A stretch of DNA of 64,000 bases from Hyphomicrobiales bacterium (GCA_900466475.1 UBMI01000010.1:496001-560000); one strand, 5' to 3'. Shown: positions 1 through 7,970, counted from the first letter of the stretch. Numbers and translations: made by a program. The notes: generated by a model not told the origin, from the letters alone.

Positions 1-2
1 CG

Positions 3-554
3 CTGGCGCTGAAGGAAGATCCCGGCATTGCAGGCCTCGTGAAGGAAGTCGTCATCATGGGCGGCAATTTCTATGTGCCGGGCAATGTCTCGCCGGTTGC
101 CGAAGCCAATATTCATGGCGATCCGGAAGCGGCCGATATTGTGCTGACCGCGCCGTGGAAGGTGGTCGTCATCGGTCTCGATGTGACCGCGATCACGACG
201 ATGAGCAGGGCCTATCTGCGCGACATGGCGGACAAGGGCGACAAGGCGGTCAAGCAGCTCAACGAACTCTCGCAATCCTATATCGACTTCTACAAGCATG
301 CGGTCGAGGACGGGATGATGGTGCATGACAGCTGTGCTGCCGTCTATGTCGTGGCGCCGGACCTGTTCAAGACGATTACCGGCGCGCTGCGCGTCGTCTG
401 CGGCGGCATTGCCGATGGCCAGACGGTGATCAAGCCGGACGGCCGTCGGTTCCCGCCGGGCGACTGGGATGGCCTGCCGAGCCAGGTGGTTGCAACCGGT
501 ATCGAGTCGGAAAAGGTGCTCTCCCTGATCCGCGATACACTGCTGCGCGTCTGA
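3..554 (+). CDS. Nucleoside hydrolase (IunH/RihA family), 5' end outside window
   Basis: This is the C-terminal part of an inosine/uridine-type nucleoside N-ribohydrolase, which splits ribonucleosides into base and ribose for salvage. The reading frame is open from the first bases of the window, so the N-terminal half, including the DxDxGxDD metal site, is not visible. Diagnostic of the family is the stretch 'GGNFYVPGNVSPVAEANI' followed by HGDPEAAD, which matches the conserved N-x-x-x-DPEAA segment near the active site, and then 'VVVIGLDVT'. A 9-bp stem-loop follows the stop codon, and the cobalamin genes begin 195 bp downstream, so this looks like the last gene of its own transcript. The exact substrate cannot be decided from this fragment. 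Confidence 0.88.
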   Translation: MALKEDPGIAGLVKEVVIMGGNFYVPGNVSPVAEANIHGDPEAADIVLTAPWKVVVIGLDVTAITTMSRAYLRDMADKGDKAVKQLNELSQSYIDFYKHAVEDGMMVHDSCAAVYVVAPDLFKTITGALRVVCGGIADGQTVIKPDGRRFPPGDWDGLPSQVVATGIESEKVLSLIRDTLLRV

Positions 555-563
555 TTGCCTCAG

Positions 564-600
564 ACGGGCCGGATGCGCGATCTGCTGCCGGCCCGTTTCC
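564..600 (+). terminator. Stem-loop after the nucleoside hydrolase gene
   Basis: Perfect 9-bp inverted repeat ACGGGCCGG (564-572) and CCGGCCCGT (588-596) starting 9 bp after the stop codon. Only a short T-rich run follows (TTTCC), so it is a modest intrinsic terminator or an mRNA 3'-end stabiliser. Confidence 0.5.
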
Positions 601-635
601 AATTCCGGAATCCAATCAATCGTTTATCTGGATTG

Positions 636-672
636 CTTGCGAGCTTGATTCCGGTTCTTGCGGAGTTGATTC
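636..672 (+). repeat. Two 16-bp direct repeats upstream of cobA
   Basis: CTTGCGAGCTTGATTC (636-651) and CTTGCGGAGTTGATTC (657-672) match at 13 of 16 positions and start 21 bp apart, about two helical turns. They lie about 80 bp upstream of the cobA start and could bind an activator. This is inference from spacing only; no known site is matched. Confidence 0.25.
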
Positions 673-749
673 AATCGCGTTTTGTCAACTTCCAGTGCGC
701 GGCCCTCGACGCCGTTGACCTCGTCATCCGGCGGGCCTAGATCAGCTGG

Positions 750-1598
750 ATGATCGATGGTGCATTCTCACATCTGCCGGCGCTGGAGCCGGGCAGCGTC
801 TGGCTTGTCGGTGCCGGTCCGGGTGACCCGGGCCTGCTGACGCTGCTAGCTGCGAAGGGATTGGCGGAAGCCGATGTTGTCGTCCACGACGCGCTGGTCA
901 ACGAAGACTGTCTGAAGCTCGCGCGGACGGGTGCGGAGCTCGAATATGCTGGCAAACGCGGCGGCAAGCCCTCGGCCAAACAGCGGGATATTTCTCTGCG
1001 GTTGGTGGAACTGGCGCGGGCGGGCAAACGCGTGCTGCGGCTGAAAGGCGGCGATCCCTTCGTTTTCGGCCGTGGCGGGGAAGAGGCGCTGACGCTGGTC
1101 GAGCACAATATCCCGTTCCGCATCGTGCCAGGCATCACGGCCGGCATCGGCGGGCTGGCCTATGCCGGCATTCCGGTCACGCATCGCGAGATCAACCATG
1201 CCGTGACGTTCCTCACCGGCCACGATTCCTCCGGCATCGTGCCCGATGCGATCAACTGGAGTGCGATCGGCAAGGGTTCGCCCGTCATCGTCATGTATAT
1301 GGCGATGAAACATATCGCCCAGATCAGCGCCAATCTGATTGCATCGGGCCGTTCGGCATCCGAGCCTGTCGCCTTCGTCTGCAATGCGGCAACTGGCGAG
1401 CAGCAGGTGCTGGAAACCACGCTTGGAGAAGCGCCTGCAGCTGTTGCCGCTTCCGGGCTGGAACCGCCTGCAGTCGTCGTCGTTGGCGAGGTGGTACGGC
1501 TTCGCGCTTCGCTTGACTGGCTCGGCGCGCTCGGCGGGCGCCGCCTGCAGCCCGATCCCTTTCGTCATGCCGGCGGGCAGGGAAAGGAGACGGCATGA
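750..1598 (+). CDS. cobA: Uroporphyrinogen-III C-methyltransferase (SUMT)
   Basis: SAM-dependent enzyme that methylates uroporphyrinogen III at C-2 and C-7 to give precorrin-2, the branch point from heme to cobalamin. The 282-residue protein has the family signatures in order: 'VGAGPGDPGLLTL' near residue 20 (SAM site), 'LKGGDPFVFGRGGEEA' near residue 95, and 'VPGITAGIGGLAYAGIPVTHR' region near residue 130. It carries no CysG-type N-terminal dehydrogenase domain, as expected for the aerobic CobA type. The start has no strong Shine-Dalgarno. The last codons overlap the cobB start by 4 bp, so cobA, cobB, cobC and cobD form one translationally coupled block. I see no cobalamin riboswitch in the 195 bp upstream. 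Confidence 0.95.
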   Translation: MIDGAFSHLPALEPGSVWLVGAGPGDPGLLTLLAAKGLAEADVVVHDALVNEDCLKLARTGAELEYAGKRGGKPSAKQRDISLRLVELARAGKRVLRLKGGDPFVFGRGGEEALTLVEHNIPFRIVPGITAGIGGLAYAGIPVTHREINHAVTFLTGHDSSGIVPDAINWSAIGKGSPVIVMYMAMKHIAQISANLIASGRSASEPVAFVCNAATGEQQVLETTLGEAPAAVAASGLEPPAVVVVGEVVRLRASLDWLGALGGRRLQPDPFRHAGGQGKETA

Positions 1599-2902
1599 GC
1601 GGATTGCTGATCGCTGCGCCATCCTCCGGCTCCGGCAAGACCACGGTGACACTCGGGCTGCTCCGGGCGCTGCGCGACCGCGGCGTGGCCGTTGCGCCCG
1701 GCAAGGCCGGCCCCGACTATATCGATCCGGCCTTCCATGCTGCGGCGAGTGGCTCGCTCTGCCTGAATTTCGATCCGTGGGGCATGCGGCAGGAGCTGAT
1801 TTCGGCTAACGCGACACTGCATCGTTCCGGCGACCGCGTGCTGCTCATCGAGGGCATGATGGGCCTGTTCGACGGCGCGGCCGACGGGCGCGGCACGGCG
1901 GCGGAACTTGCGGCGCAGCTTGGGCTTTCCGTGGTGCTCGTCGTCGATGCCTCGCGGCTGTCACAATCGGTGGCGCCCCTCGTCAGCGGCTTTGCGGGAT
2001 TTCGCGCCGATGTGCGCATTGCCGGCGTCATCCTGAACAAGGTCGGCAGCGACCGGCATGAGATGATGCTGCGCCAGGCGCTGGAAGCGATCCGCATGCC
2101 CATCGTCGCTGTCATCCGCAAGGATGCGATGCTGGCGCTGCCCGAGCGGCATCTCGGGCTGGTGCAGGCCGGCGAGCATGGGGCGCTCGAGGAATTCATC
2201 GAATATGCGGCCAATGCCGTTTCCGAAGAGTGCAATTTCGAGTTCCTGATGCGCATCGCGCGGCAGGGCTTGAACCGGCCTTCGGCTGCCAATATCGCCC
2301 GGCTGATGCCCTTCGGCCGGCACATCGCCGTTGCCCGCGATATCGCCTTTGCCTTCTGCTATGAGCACATGCTGCTCGGCTGGCGGCGGCGCGGGGCGGA
2401 GATTTCCTTCTTCTCGCCGCTTGCCGATGAAGCGCCGGCAGCCGATGCCGATGCGATCTATCTTCCCGGCGGCTATCCGGAACTGCATGCAGGAAAGCTG
2501 GCGGCTGCGCAGAATTTTGCCAGGGCGATGAGGGCCGCGGCGGCCCGCGGCCTGCGCATCTACGGCGAATGCGGCGGCTACATGGTGCTCGGCGACGGAC
2601 TGATCGATGGGGAAGGCGTGCGCCATGAAATGCTCGGCCTGCTGCCGGTCGTCACCAGCTATGAGACGCGCCAGCGGCACCTCGGCTATCGGCATGTGAC
2701 GCCGCTTGCGGGCGCCTTCTTCGACAAGGCGATGACGGCGCATGAATTTCACTATTCCACCATCGTCTCCGAAGGCGAGGGCGACCGGCTGTTTTCGACG
2801 CAGGATGCGCTTGGAAACGATCTCGGTACGGCGGGCCTCAGGCGCGGGCAGGTCGCCGGCTCCTACATGCACCTGATCGATCTTGCCGGGACAGCCGCAT
2901 GA
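1595..2902 (+). CDS. cobB: (Hydrogeno)byrinic acid a,c-diamide synthase
   Basis: ATP- and glutamine-dependent amidase that converts the a and c carboxylates of (hydrogeno)byrinic acid to amides in the aerobic B12 pathway. The 435-residue length fits. The N-terminal half is a dethiobiotin-synthetase-like P-loop domain with 'APSSGSGKTTVTLGLL' at residues 8-23 and 'KAGPDYIDPAFH'. The C-terminal half is a class I glutamine amidotransferase with the nucleophile cysteine in 'YGECGGYMVLG' near residue 325 and 'LPGGYPE' near residue 290. Start ATG overlaps the cobA stop (ATGAG), and the stop overlaps the cobC start, which supports coupled translation. Confidence 0.95.
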   Translation: MSGLLIAAPSSGSGKTTVTLGLLRALRDRGVAVAPGKAGPDYIDPAFHAAASGSLCLNFDPWGMRQELISANATLHRSGDRVLLIEGMMGLFDGAADGRGTAAELAAQLGLSVVLVVDASRLSQSVAPLVSGFAGFRADVRIAGVILNKVGSDRHEMMLRQALEAIRMPIVAVIRKDAMLALPERHLGLVQAGEHGALEEFIEYAANAVSEECNFEFLMRIARQGLNRPSAANIARLMPFGRHIAVARDIAFAFCYEHMLLGWRRRGAEISFFSPLADEAPAADADAIYLPGGYPELHAGKLAAAQNFARAMRAAAARGLRIYGECGGYMVLGDGLIDGEGVRHEMLGLLPVVTSYETRQRHLGYRHVTPLAGAFFDKAMTAHEFHYSTIVSEGEGDRLFSTQDALGNDLGTAGLRRGQVAGSYMHLIDLAGTAA

Positions 2903-3918
2903 ACGCGCCCATCGTGCATGGCGGCGGCATCACCGCGGCGGCGGCAAGCTTCGGCGGCCGGCTGGAGGACTGGCTCGATCTTTCGACCGGCATCAATCCC
3001 AACCCGGTGGCGCTGCCGGAAATCCCTGCAAGGGTCTGGCATCGGCTGCCGGATCGGCATCTTATCGAGACGGCGCGGCATGCGGCGCGGGACCACTATC
3101 GCAGCGGTGGAATCCTGCCGCTGCCGGTTCCGGGCACGCAGTCCGTCATCCAGCTTCTGCCGCGCCTGGTTCCGGTCGGCGGGCTTTCCGCCGAGGGCCG
3201 GCGCGTGGCGATCCTCTCCCCGACATATGGAGAGTATGCGCGAGCTTTTACGGCTGCCGGTTTCGTCGTCGATGCGGTTGATCATATCGATGATATCGGC
3301 ACGCAGCATGGACTGGCCGTCGTGGTCAATCCGAACAACCCGGATGGCCGGATCCATGCTGCCGACAGGCTGGAAGCACTGCATGAACGGCTGAAGGCGG
3401 GCGGCGGTTTCCTTGTTGTCGACGAGGCTTTCGGGGACACAAGCCCGGACACGAGCCTTGCGCCGCGTGCAGCGAGGCTTTCGAACCTGATCATCTTCCG
3501 CTCCTTCGGAAAATTCTTCGGGCTGGCGGGGCTGCGGCTCGGCTTTGCCATTGCGCGGGGCGATATTCTTGTGCGTTTCGAGGACTGGCTCGGCCCCTGG
3601 GCCGTATCGGGTCCGGCGCTTGCGATTGCCGGTTCGCTGTTGAATTCTGATGTCTCCGGGATCGCCACCTCGATTGCCGAGCGGCAGGCGGGCCTGCATG
3701 CGGTGCTGGCCGGGGCCGGCCTTGTCATTGCCGGTGGTACACCGCTTTTTACCCTTGTTGCCGACGCCAGGGCCGGTGACATTTACACGACTCTCTGCCG
3801 CCATCATATTCTCGTCCGCCGGTTCGATTATGCGCCGGACTGGCTGCGCTTCGGCCTTGCCCCCGACGCTGCCGATGATGCAAGACTTGCCGCGGCCCTT
3901 CGGAGCATTGACCGATGA
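2899..3918 (+). CDS. cobC: Threonine-phosphate decarboxylase
   Basis: PLP-dependent class I/II aminotransferase-fold enzyme that makes (R)-1-amino-2-propanol phosphate, the linker of the lower B12 ligand. The 339 residues contain the aspartate motif 'VVNPNNPDGRI' near residue 135 and the PLP-lysine in 'SFGKFFGLAGLRLGFA' near residue 200, both typical of CobC/CobD-type decarboxylases. The early segment 'DWLDLSTGINPNP' is also characteristic. It overlaps cobB by 4 bp at the start and cobD by 4 bp at the end. In Pseudomonas/Rhizobium naming this is CobC; the Salmonella equivalent is CobD. Confidence 0.92.
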   Translation: MNAPIVHGGGITAAAASFGGRLEDWLDLSTGINPNPVALPEIPARVWHRLPDRHLIETARHAARDHYRSGGILPLPVPGTQSVIQLLPRLVPVGGLSAEGRRVAILSPTYGEYARAFTAAGFVVDAVDHIDDIGTQHGLAVVVNPNNPDGRIHAADRLEALHERLKAGGGFLVVDEAFGDTSPDTSLAPRAARLSNLIIFRSFGKFFGLAGLRLGFAIARGDILVRFEDWLGPWAVSGPALAIAGSLLNSDVSGIATSIAERQAGLHAVLAGAGLVIAGGTPLFTLVADARAGDIYTTLCRHHILVRRFDYAPDWLRFGLAPDAADDARLAAALRSIDR

Positions 3919-4895
3919 ATTTCGATGAACATTTTCTGGTGCTGGTTCTGGCGCTGCTGCTCGACCGCATCATCGGCGATCCGCAATGGATGTGGATGCG
4001 CGTGCCGCATCCCGTCGCGATCTTCGGCAAGGCGATCGGCTATTTCGACCAGCATTTCAACCGCGAGATCCTGAGCAAGGCACAACGCCGGCAGAATGGT
4101 GTTGTGGTGATCCTGGCGCTGTCGGTGCTCGCCGTCGTCACCGGGCTGGTGCTGCACTGGTTTCTCATGCTCTTCGGCCCCGTCGGCATCCTGCTCGAGG
4201 TTTTCTGCGTGGCGATCTTCCTGGCGCAGAAGAGCCTGTCGGATCACGTCGCGGCTGTCGCAACCGCGCTCAGGGCCGAAGGTCTCGTCGGCGGGCGCAA
4301 GGCGGTGTCGCGCATCGTCGGGCGCGATCCGGAAACGCTGGATGAGCCGGGTGTCTGCCGTGCGGCGATCGAGAGCCTCGCCGAGAATTTCTCCGATGGC
4401 GTCGTCGCACCGGCGCTCTGGTATGCGATCTTCGGCCTGCCGGGCCTGTTCTTCTACAAGATGCTGAATACCGCAGATTCGATGATCGGCCACCGCTCGG
4501 AGAAATATGTCGATTTCGGCTGGGCGTCGGCCCGGCTCGACGATATCGCCAACTGGCCGGCGGCGCGCCTCTCCATCCTGTTGATCGCCGTCGGCGCCGG
4601 CATCCGCCGCGGCACAACCGCCTTCAGCCATGCCTTCCGCGTGGGTGTCCGCGACGGCAAGCTGCACCGTTCGCCGAATTCCGGCCGCCCGGAGGCGGCC
4701 ATGGCCGGCGCGCTCGATCTCCAGCTTGCCGGCCCACGCGTCTATTCGGGCGTGGTCGTACGCGAGCCGATGATCAACGGCACGGGCCGGGATGTGGCGA
4801 CGGCAGGCGATGTGGAGGACGGGATTTCGGTCTTCCAGGCAAGCTGCATGGCGCTGACGCTGCTTACCTTCGTGGCCTTCGTCTGCCTGCTGTGA
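3915..4895 (+). CDS. cobD: Adenosylcobinamide-phosphate synthase (CbiB-type membrane protein)
   Basis: Integral membrane enzyme that attaches aminopropanol (or its phosphate) to adenosylcobyric acid. The 326-residue protein opens with the family hallmark 'LALLLDRIIGDPQWMWMRVPHP' region (residues 13-34, 'D-R-x-x-G-D-P'), followed by hydrophobic segments near residues 50-90 and 170-180. Later it shows 'NTADSMIGHRSEKY' near residue 185 and 'NSGRPEAAMAGAL' near residue 255, both conserved in CbiB. It is the last gene of the cobA-cobB-cobC-cobD block, which therefore encodes one early, one middle and two linker steps. The rest of the aerobic pathway must lie elsewhere. Confidence 0.92.
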   Translation: MNFDEHFLVLVLALLLDRIIGDPQWMWMRVPHPVAIFGKAIGYFDQHFNREILSKAQRRQNGVVVILALSVLAVVTGLVLHWFLMLFGPVGILLEVFCVAIFLAQKSLSDHVAAVATALRAEGLVGGRKAVSRIVGRDPETLDEPGVCRAAIESLAENFSDGVVAPALWYAIFGLPGLFFYKMLNTADSMIGHRSEKYVDFGWASARLDDIANWPAARLSILLIAVGAGIRRGTTAFSHAFRVGVRDGKLHRSPNSGRPEAAMAGALDLQLAGPRVYSGVVVREPMINGTGRDVATAGDVEDGISVFQASCMALTLLTFVAFVCLL

Positions 4896-4955
4896 CGATG
4901 TACTAGCTTAAGCCCCGTAGATGATATCGGGGTAATGTCACCGGAGATGGGCGCA

Positions 4956-5525
4956 GTGATTGTCGGAGAAGCCAGCCTATTTGCCATCGAAAGCGAGATC
5001 ACGAAAGTCGTTCCCAGTATTTCCCAGCGCGCTCTCGGATTCTTTGTCATTCACGTTTGTGGACGAAGATTTGGTGTGCGGGAACCTGATGCTTCGATGC
5101 TTGGATGCTCCTTCGAGGAGGTGAATAGCCGTCTGCAGCGCTGCGGAACACATTGCGCTCGTGTCCTGCGCGATATTAACGCTGCGGATGTAGCGGAGGC
5201 TTATCTCGATGCCATTTACCGAGACACGTCGCGAACTGATTATTTTGGACTGTCGCATCAGGGTTTTGTTGAGGTGGTCCACTCCAGCGCGATCAGATGG
5301 GCGCCTGATGGTGACGAGGCGTTTGATGATGGGAGCGTCGTTCTCCATCTGGACGTGGAGAATAGGGTTCGTCTTATTGCCTTCAACAATACCGACGTCG
5401 CCGACGACATGATTGGTACGATCAGGGAAGTGTGGTTGGACGCTGACCTTTTCTATGGCGTTTTATCCCGCTGGAGAGATAACTTCGACGCGGAGTGGGA
5501 AAGTCGATTGGATTTGCCGGCGTAG
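4956..5525 (+). CDS. Imm42-like putative immunity protein
   Basis: Soluble protein of about 190 residues with no signal peptide or membrane segment. Its N-terminus 'VIVGEASLFAIES' and the following 'ALGFFVIHVCGRRFGV' resemble the polymorphic-toxin immunity family Imm42, recognised from memory of that family's start and not by search. I chose GTG at 4956 because GGAG lies 10 bp upstream and the family begins at this point; an in-frame ATG at 4935 is an alternative and adds 7 residues. No toxin gene is adjacent: the cobalamin block lies upstream and a convergent MFS gene starts 20 bp downstream. Its AT content is visibly higher than that of its neighbours, which hints at acquisition by transfer. 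Function is tentative. Confidence 0.6.
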   Translation: MIVGEASLFAIESEITKVVPSISQRALGFFVIHVCGRRFGVREPDASMLGCSFEEVNSRLQRCGTHCARVLRDINAADVAEAYLDAIYRDTSRTDYFGLSHQGFVEVVHSSAIRWAPDGDEAFDDGSVVLHLDVENRVRLIAFNNTDVADDMIGTIREVWLDADLFYGVLSRWRDNFDAEWESRLDLPA

Positions 5526-5544
5526 CGTAGGATCAACACGGCAG

Positions 5545-6747
5545 TCAGTATCGGCGTTTCTCCGCCATCAACAGTACCGCAAGAGCCAAGCTGAGCAGTC
5601 CGAGCGACAGCGGCAGGCCTTGGTGGCCTGCCAGTTGCATCGCCATGCCCGTTGCGGGCGAGCCTACGATGCCGCCGAGGCCCCAGACGAGGGCGAAGGC
5701 GGCGTTGCCGGCGATCAGGGATTGGCCGGTGAAGCGCTCGCCGAGCTGGATCAGCGACAGCGTGTAGATGCCGAAGGAGACGCCGCCCCAGGCGAAAAAC
5801 AGCGGCCAGATGAGCCATGTGTCGAACAGCACGGGCAGGAGCAGGCAGCCGGCGAGCGAAGTCAGCACGCAGGCGAGCAGTGTGCGGCGCGAGCCGGATA
5901 GTTCGGCGAGGCGGCCGAGCACGATTTGCAGTGCCGCATTGCCTGCGATGAAGCAGGTGATCAGCGCGGCGATGCGCTGCTCGGGGCTGCCGAGGGCGGC
6001 GCCGTAGACGGCGAAGAGGGCGAGCAGAACCTGTTCGAAACCGGCGGCAACGAAAACGGCAAGGAGCAGGAGCGGCGCCAGCCGGAAAAAACCGGCGACC
6101 GATGTTGCTTCGCCCTCCTGCGGCATGGCGGGCAGGCGCCTTGCGACGGCAAATACGATCAGGCCGCAGAGGAGGAAGGCCGCGATACCGATCAGGAAGG
6201 GTGGCCAGCCTTCCGTGCCGGCAAGGCCGAGGGTTAGCGGGCCGAGGGCGAATCCGCCTGATACGACCGAGGAATAGAGGCCCAGGATGCGGCCGCGGCG
6301 CGCGGCGGGCGTGATGGCGAGCAGCCAGGTTTCGCTGATGACGTAGAGCGGATTGGCGAAGACGCCGAGCAGGAAGCGCAGCGGCATCCAGGCCCAGACG
6401 TCTTGGATCGCGGCAATAGCGATCAGGCTCAGGGCTGCGAGGACCGAGCAGAGGATGGCAAGCCTGATGGCGCCGAATCGGCGCGACAGGGCAGGAATGA
6501 AGGGGGCCGAGACGATGAAGCCTGTCGGTGTCATCGCTGCCGACAGGCCGATCAGGCCGGATCGTGTATCCTGCCGCTCAAGGATGAAGCTCAGGAGCGG
6601 ATAGGTCAGGCCCTGCGCCATCGCGAAGACCGTGACGGTGGCGATGATGCCTGTCATCGCGGCCCATGGGAGGCGCGCAGCTTGCGGCGGTGTCGCGGCC
6701 GACCCGTCGATTGTTGCTGCCAGCGAAAACTGGCGATCATCCATCAT
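5545..6747 (-). CDS. Major facilitator superfamily transporter (YcaD-like)
   Basis: Twelve-helix membrane transporter of about 400 residues. Hydrophobic segments follow each other throughout, with an MFS-like loop after helix 2 ('PALSRRFGAIRLA') and 'YVISETWLLAITPAARRGRILGLY' region in the first half, which resembles YcaD-type carriers. Substrate unknown. The start is ATG at 6747 (a second ATG follows at 6744), with AGGA about 8 bp upstream; the longer reading frame upstream belongs to the DUF1127 gene region and is not credible. It lies 11 bp downstream of a small DUF1127 gene on the same strand, so the two are likely cotranscribed. The pair diverges from the arsR-SRPBCC pair. Confidence 0.8.
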   Translation of the reverse strand: MMDDRQFSLAATIDGSAATPPQAARLPWAAMTGIIATVTVFAMAQGLTYPLLSFILERQDTRSGLIGLSAAMTPTGFIVSAPFIPALSRRFGAIRLAILCSVLAALSLIAIAAIQDVWAWMPLRFLLGVFANPLYVISETWLLAITPAARRGRILGLYSSVVSGGFALGPLTLGLAGTEGWPPFLIGIAAFLLCGLIVFAVARRLPAMPQEGEATSVAGFFRLAPLLLLAVFVAAGFEQVLLALFAVYGAALGSPEQRIAALITCFIAGNAALQIVLGRLAELSGSRRTLLACVLTSLAGCLLLPVLFDTWLIWPLFFAWGGVSFGIYTLSLIQLGERFTGQSLIAGNAAFALVWGLGGIVGSPATGMAMQLAGHQGLPLSLGLLSLALAVLLMAEKRRY

Positions 6748-6758
6748 CGCGACATTCC

Positions 6759-6983
6759 TCACACGTGCCAGAAGAACCCAGAGGCCTCGAACCCTGCCTG
6801 TTGCGGCGTCAGGCCGATATCGTCGAGCAGAACGGGGCTGATCTTCGACCTTTGTTTCCATTGCCGGCGGATGAGGATCTGCCGGAACCAGCGTGCGATC
6901 ACGCCTGCCGGGATGAGCGGACCCTGATACCGACGCGACGATCTGCGATGCGGGGCGCATGCAAGGGTGCAGCAATCGCTCAT
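6759..6983 (-). CDS. DUF1127 small protein (YjiS-like)
   Basis: A 74-residue basic protein ending in a DUF1127 helix: 'WFRQILIRRQWKQRSKISP', then 'LLDDIGLTPQQAGFEA' and a terminal 'FFWHV'. The aromatic start, 'DIGLT' turn and final FW are typical. DUF1127 proteins are abundant in rhizobia, and some affect RNA turnover and phosphate or carbon metabolism. The start ATG at 6983 is preceded by GGAGGT at ideal spacing. The N-terminus carries 'SDCCTLAC', an unusual three-cysteine cluster for the family. It is immediately upstream of the MFS gene, and the upstream region is shared with the arsR promoter. Confidence 0.75.
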   Translation of the reverse strand: MSDCCTLACAPHRRSSRRYQGPLIPAGVIARWFRQILIRRQWKQRSKISPVLLDDIGLTPQQAGFEASGFFWHV

Positions 6984-7110
6984 GATTACCTCCATTGGCT
7001 TTGAAGGTTCGCAACCTTCGACTTCGAACGAGCCTGGAGTCTGGACGATGCGGCGGGCGCCGTAATTAAGCGCTTCCAAAAAGTTCTCAATAAATTCCAA
7101 ACCGTCGAAA

Positions 7111-7179
7111 GGTTGCCATTTGGCTACCTATATTGACAGCAAGACCGCCCCATGCTTAGGTAGCCATATGGCTACGTAT
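7111..7179 (+). promoter_or_regulatory. arsR promoter with two palindromic operator copies 48 bp apart
   Basis: Two copies of a 21-bp element lie at 7111-7131 and 7159-7179 and agree at 18 of 21 positions. The second contains a perfect 16-bp palindrome, GTAGCCATATGGCTAC (7160-7175), which includes the arsR start codon ATG (7168-7170). The first copy is an imperfect version of the same palindrome. A -35-like TTGACA (7133-7138) sits between them, and a weak -10 (TTAGGT, 7156-7161) at 17-bp spacing would start transcription at or very near the ATG. Autoregulation by the ArsR protein is the simplest reading. Confidence 0.6.
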
Positions 7180-7494
7180 CAACCAGACTTGCCCCGTATC
7201 TTTGGCGCTCTCTCCGATCCCACGCGGCTCGCGGTCGTCGAAAGGCTCGTGAGGGGCCCGGCGTCGGTCTCCGAACTGTCCGAACCCTTTGATCTCGCAC
7301 GCCCTTCCTTTCTCAAGCACCTGCGGGTTCTTGAAGAGGCCGAGCTTGTAACATCCGTCAAATCGGGCAGGGTTCGGACCGTCAGTCTTTCGCCGGATGC
7401 ACTGGGTTGGGTCGAGTCATGGGTGCACACGCATCGCCGGGCCTTGGAAGATCGCTTCGATCGCCTGGCCACGTTTCTTAATCAGGAGCAATGA
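7168..7494 (+). CDS. ArsR-family winged-helix transcriptional regulator
   Basis: A 108-residue DNA-binding protein with the ArsR/SmtB winged helix: 'IFGALSDPTRLAVVERLVRG' (residues 9-28), recognition helix 'LARPSFLKHLRVLEEAELV' near residues 45-63, and wing 'SVKSGRVRTVSL'. It lacks the CVC metal-binding motif, so it is probably not a metal sensor; it resembles regulators paired with SRPBCC (AHSA1) genes. ATG at 7168 is chosen; a TTG 48 bp upstream (7120) gives a longer frame, but that extension is only the duplicated operator read as codons, which is why both begin 'x-A-T-Y'. No Shine-Dalgarno precedes 7168, which is consistent with a leaderless message. Confidence 0.85.
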   Translation: MATYQPDLPRIFGALSDPTRLAVVERLVRGPASVSELSEPFDLARPSFLKHLRVLEEAELVTSVKSGRVRTVSLSPDALGWVESWVHTHRRALEDRFDRLATFLNQEQ

Positions 7495-7495
7495 G

Positions 7496-7951
7496 ATGAC
7501 GAGTCCGGAACAAGTTCACGAAACGATAGTAATCGAGCGCGTCCTGCCGAATTGCCGCGACCATGTCTGGTCCGCCTGGGCGTTGATCGAGAAAAAGAAA
7601 GCGTGGTTCGGCCACGGGATGACCAAACTGGAATTCTGGCCCGGCGGGGCCGAGCATCTCACGCATGTCTCGGATATGGGCACGCACACCAACGAAACGC
7701 GGTATTTCGAGATCAAGGACCGTGAACGGATCGTCTTTGCCTATTCGATGGCGCTGAATGGGAGAGTTCACACGGTGTCGCTTGCCACAGTCATATTTGC
7801 AGACCACGGCGGCGGCACCCGGATGACATATACCGAACAGATGTGTGTCATTCCTCCGAGTGACGGCGCAGACGGCCGCAAACACGGATGGACGGCGCTG
7901 CTGAAATCGCTGGAGGACTTCCTGGCAGCGGATACGAGACTATCGGCATGA
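7496..7951 (+). CDS. SRPBCC (AHSA1-like) domain protein
   Basis: A 151-residue START/Bet v1-fold protein of the activator-of-Hsp90 (AHSA1) type. Typical features are the opening 'IVIERVLPNCRDHVWSAWAL', the middle 'FWPGGAEHLTHV' and 'FEIKDRERIVFAYSM', and 'GGTRMTYTEQM' before the C-terminal helix 'WTALLKSLEDFLA'. Such proteins bind small hydrophobic ligands; the ligand here is unknown. The start ATG is one base after the arsR stop, with AGGAG 7 bp before it, so it is translationally coupled to the regulator. ArsR-SRPBCC pairs are common and usually share one autoregulated promoter. Confidence 0.85.
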   Translation: MTSPEQVHETIVIERVLPNCRDHVWSAWALIEKKKAWFGHGMTKLEFWPGGAEHLTHVSDMGTHTNETRYFEIKDRERIVFAYSMALNGRVHTVSLATVIFADHGGGTRMTYTEQMCVIPPSDGADGRKHGWTALLKSLEDFLAADTRLSA

Positions 7952-7970
7952 CGCATCAGGACATCAGGAC

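Noticed and set aside
7120..7167. Earlier TTG start for the ArsR-family gene
   Set aside because: The added 16 residues are the duplicated operator translated, with no ribosome-binding site; the ATG at 7168 matches the normal ArsR N-terminus.
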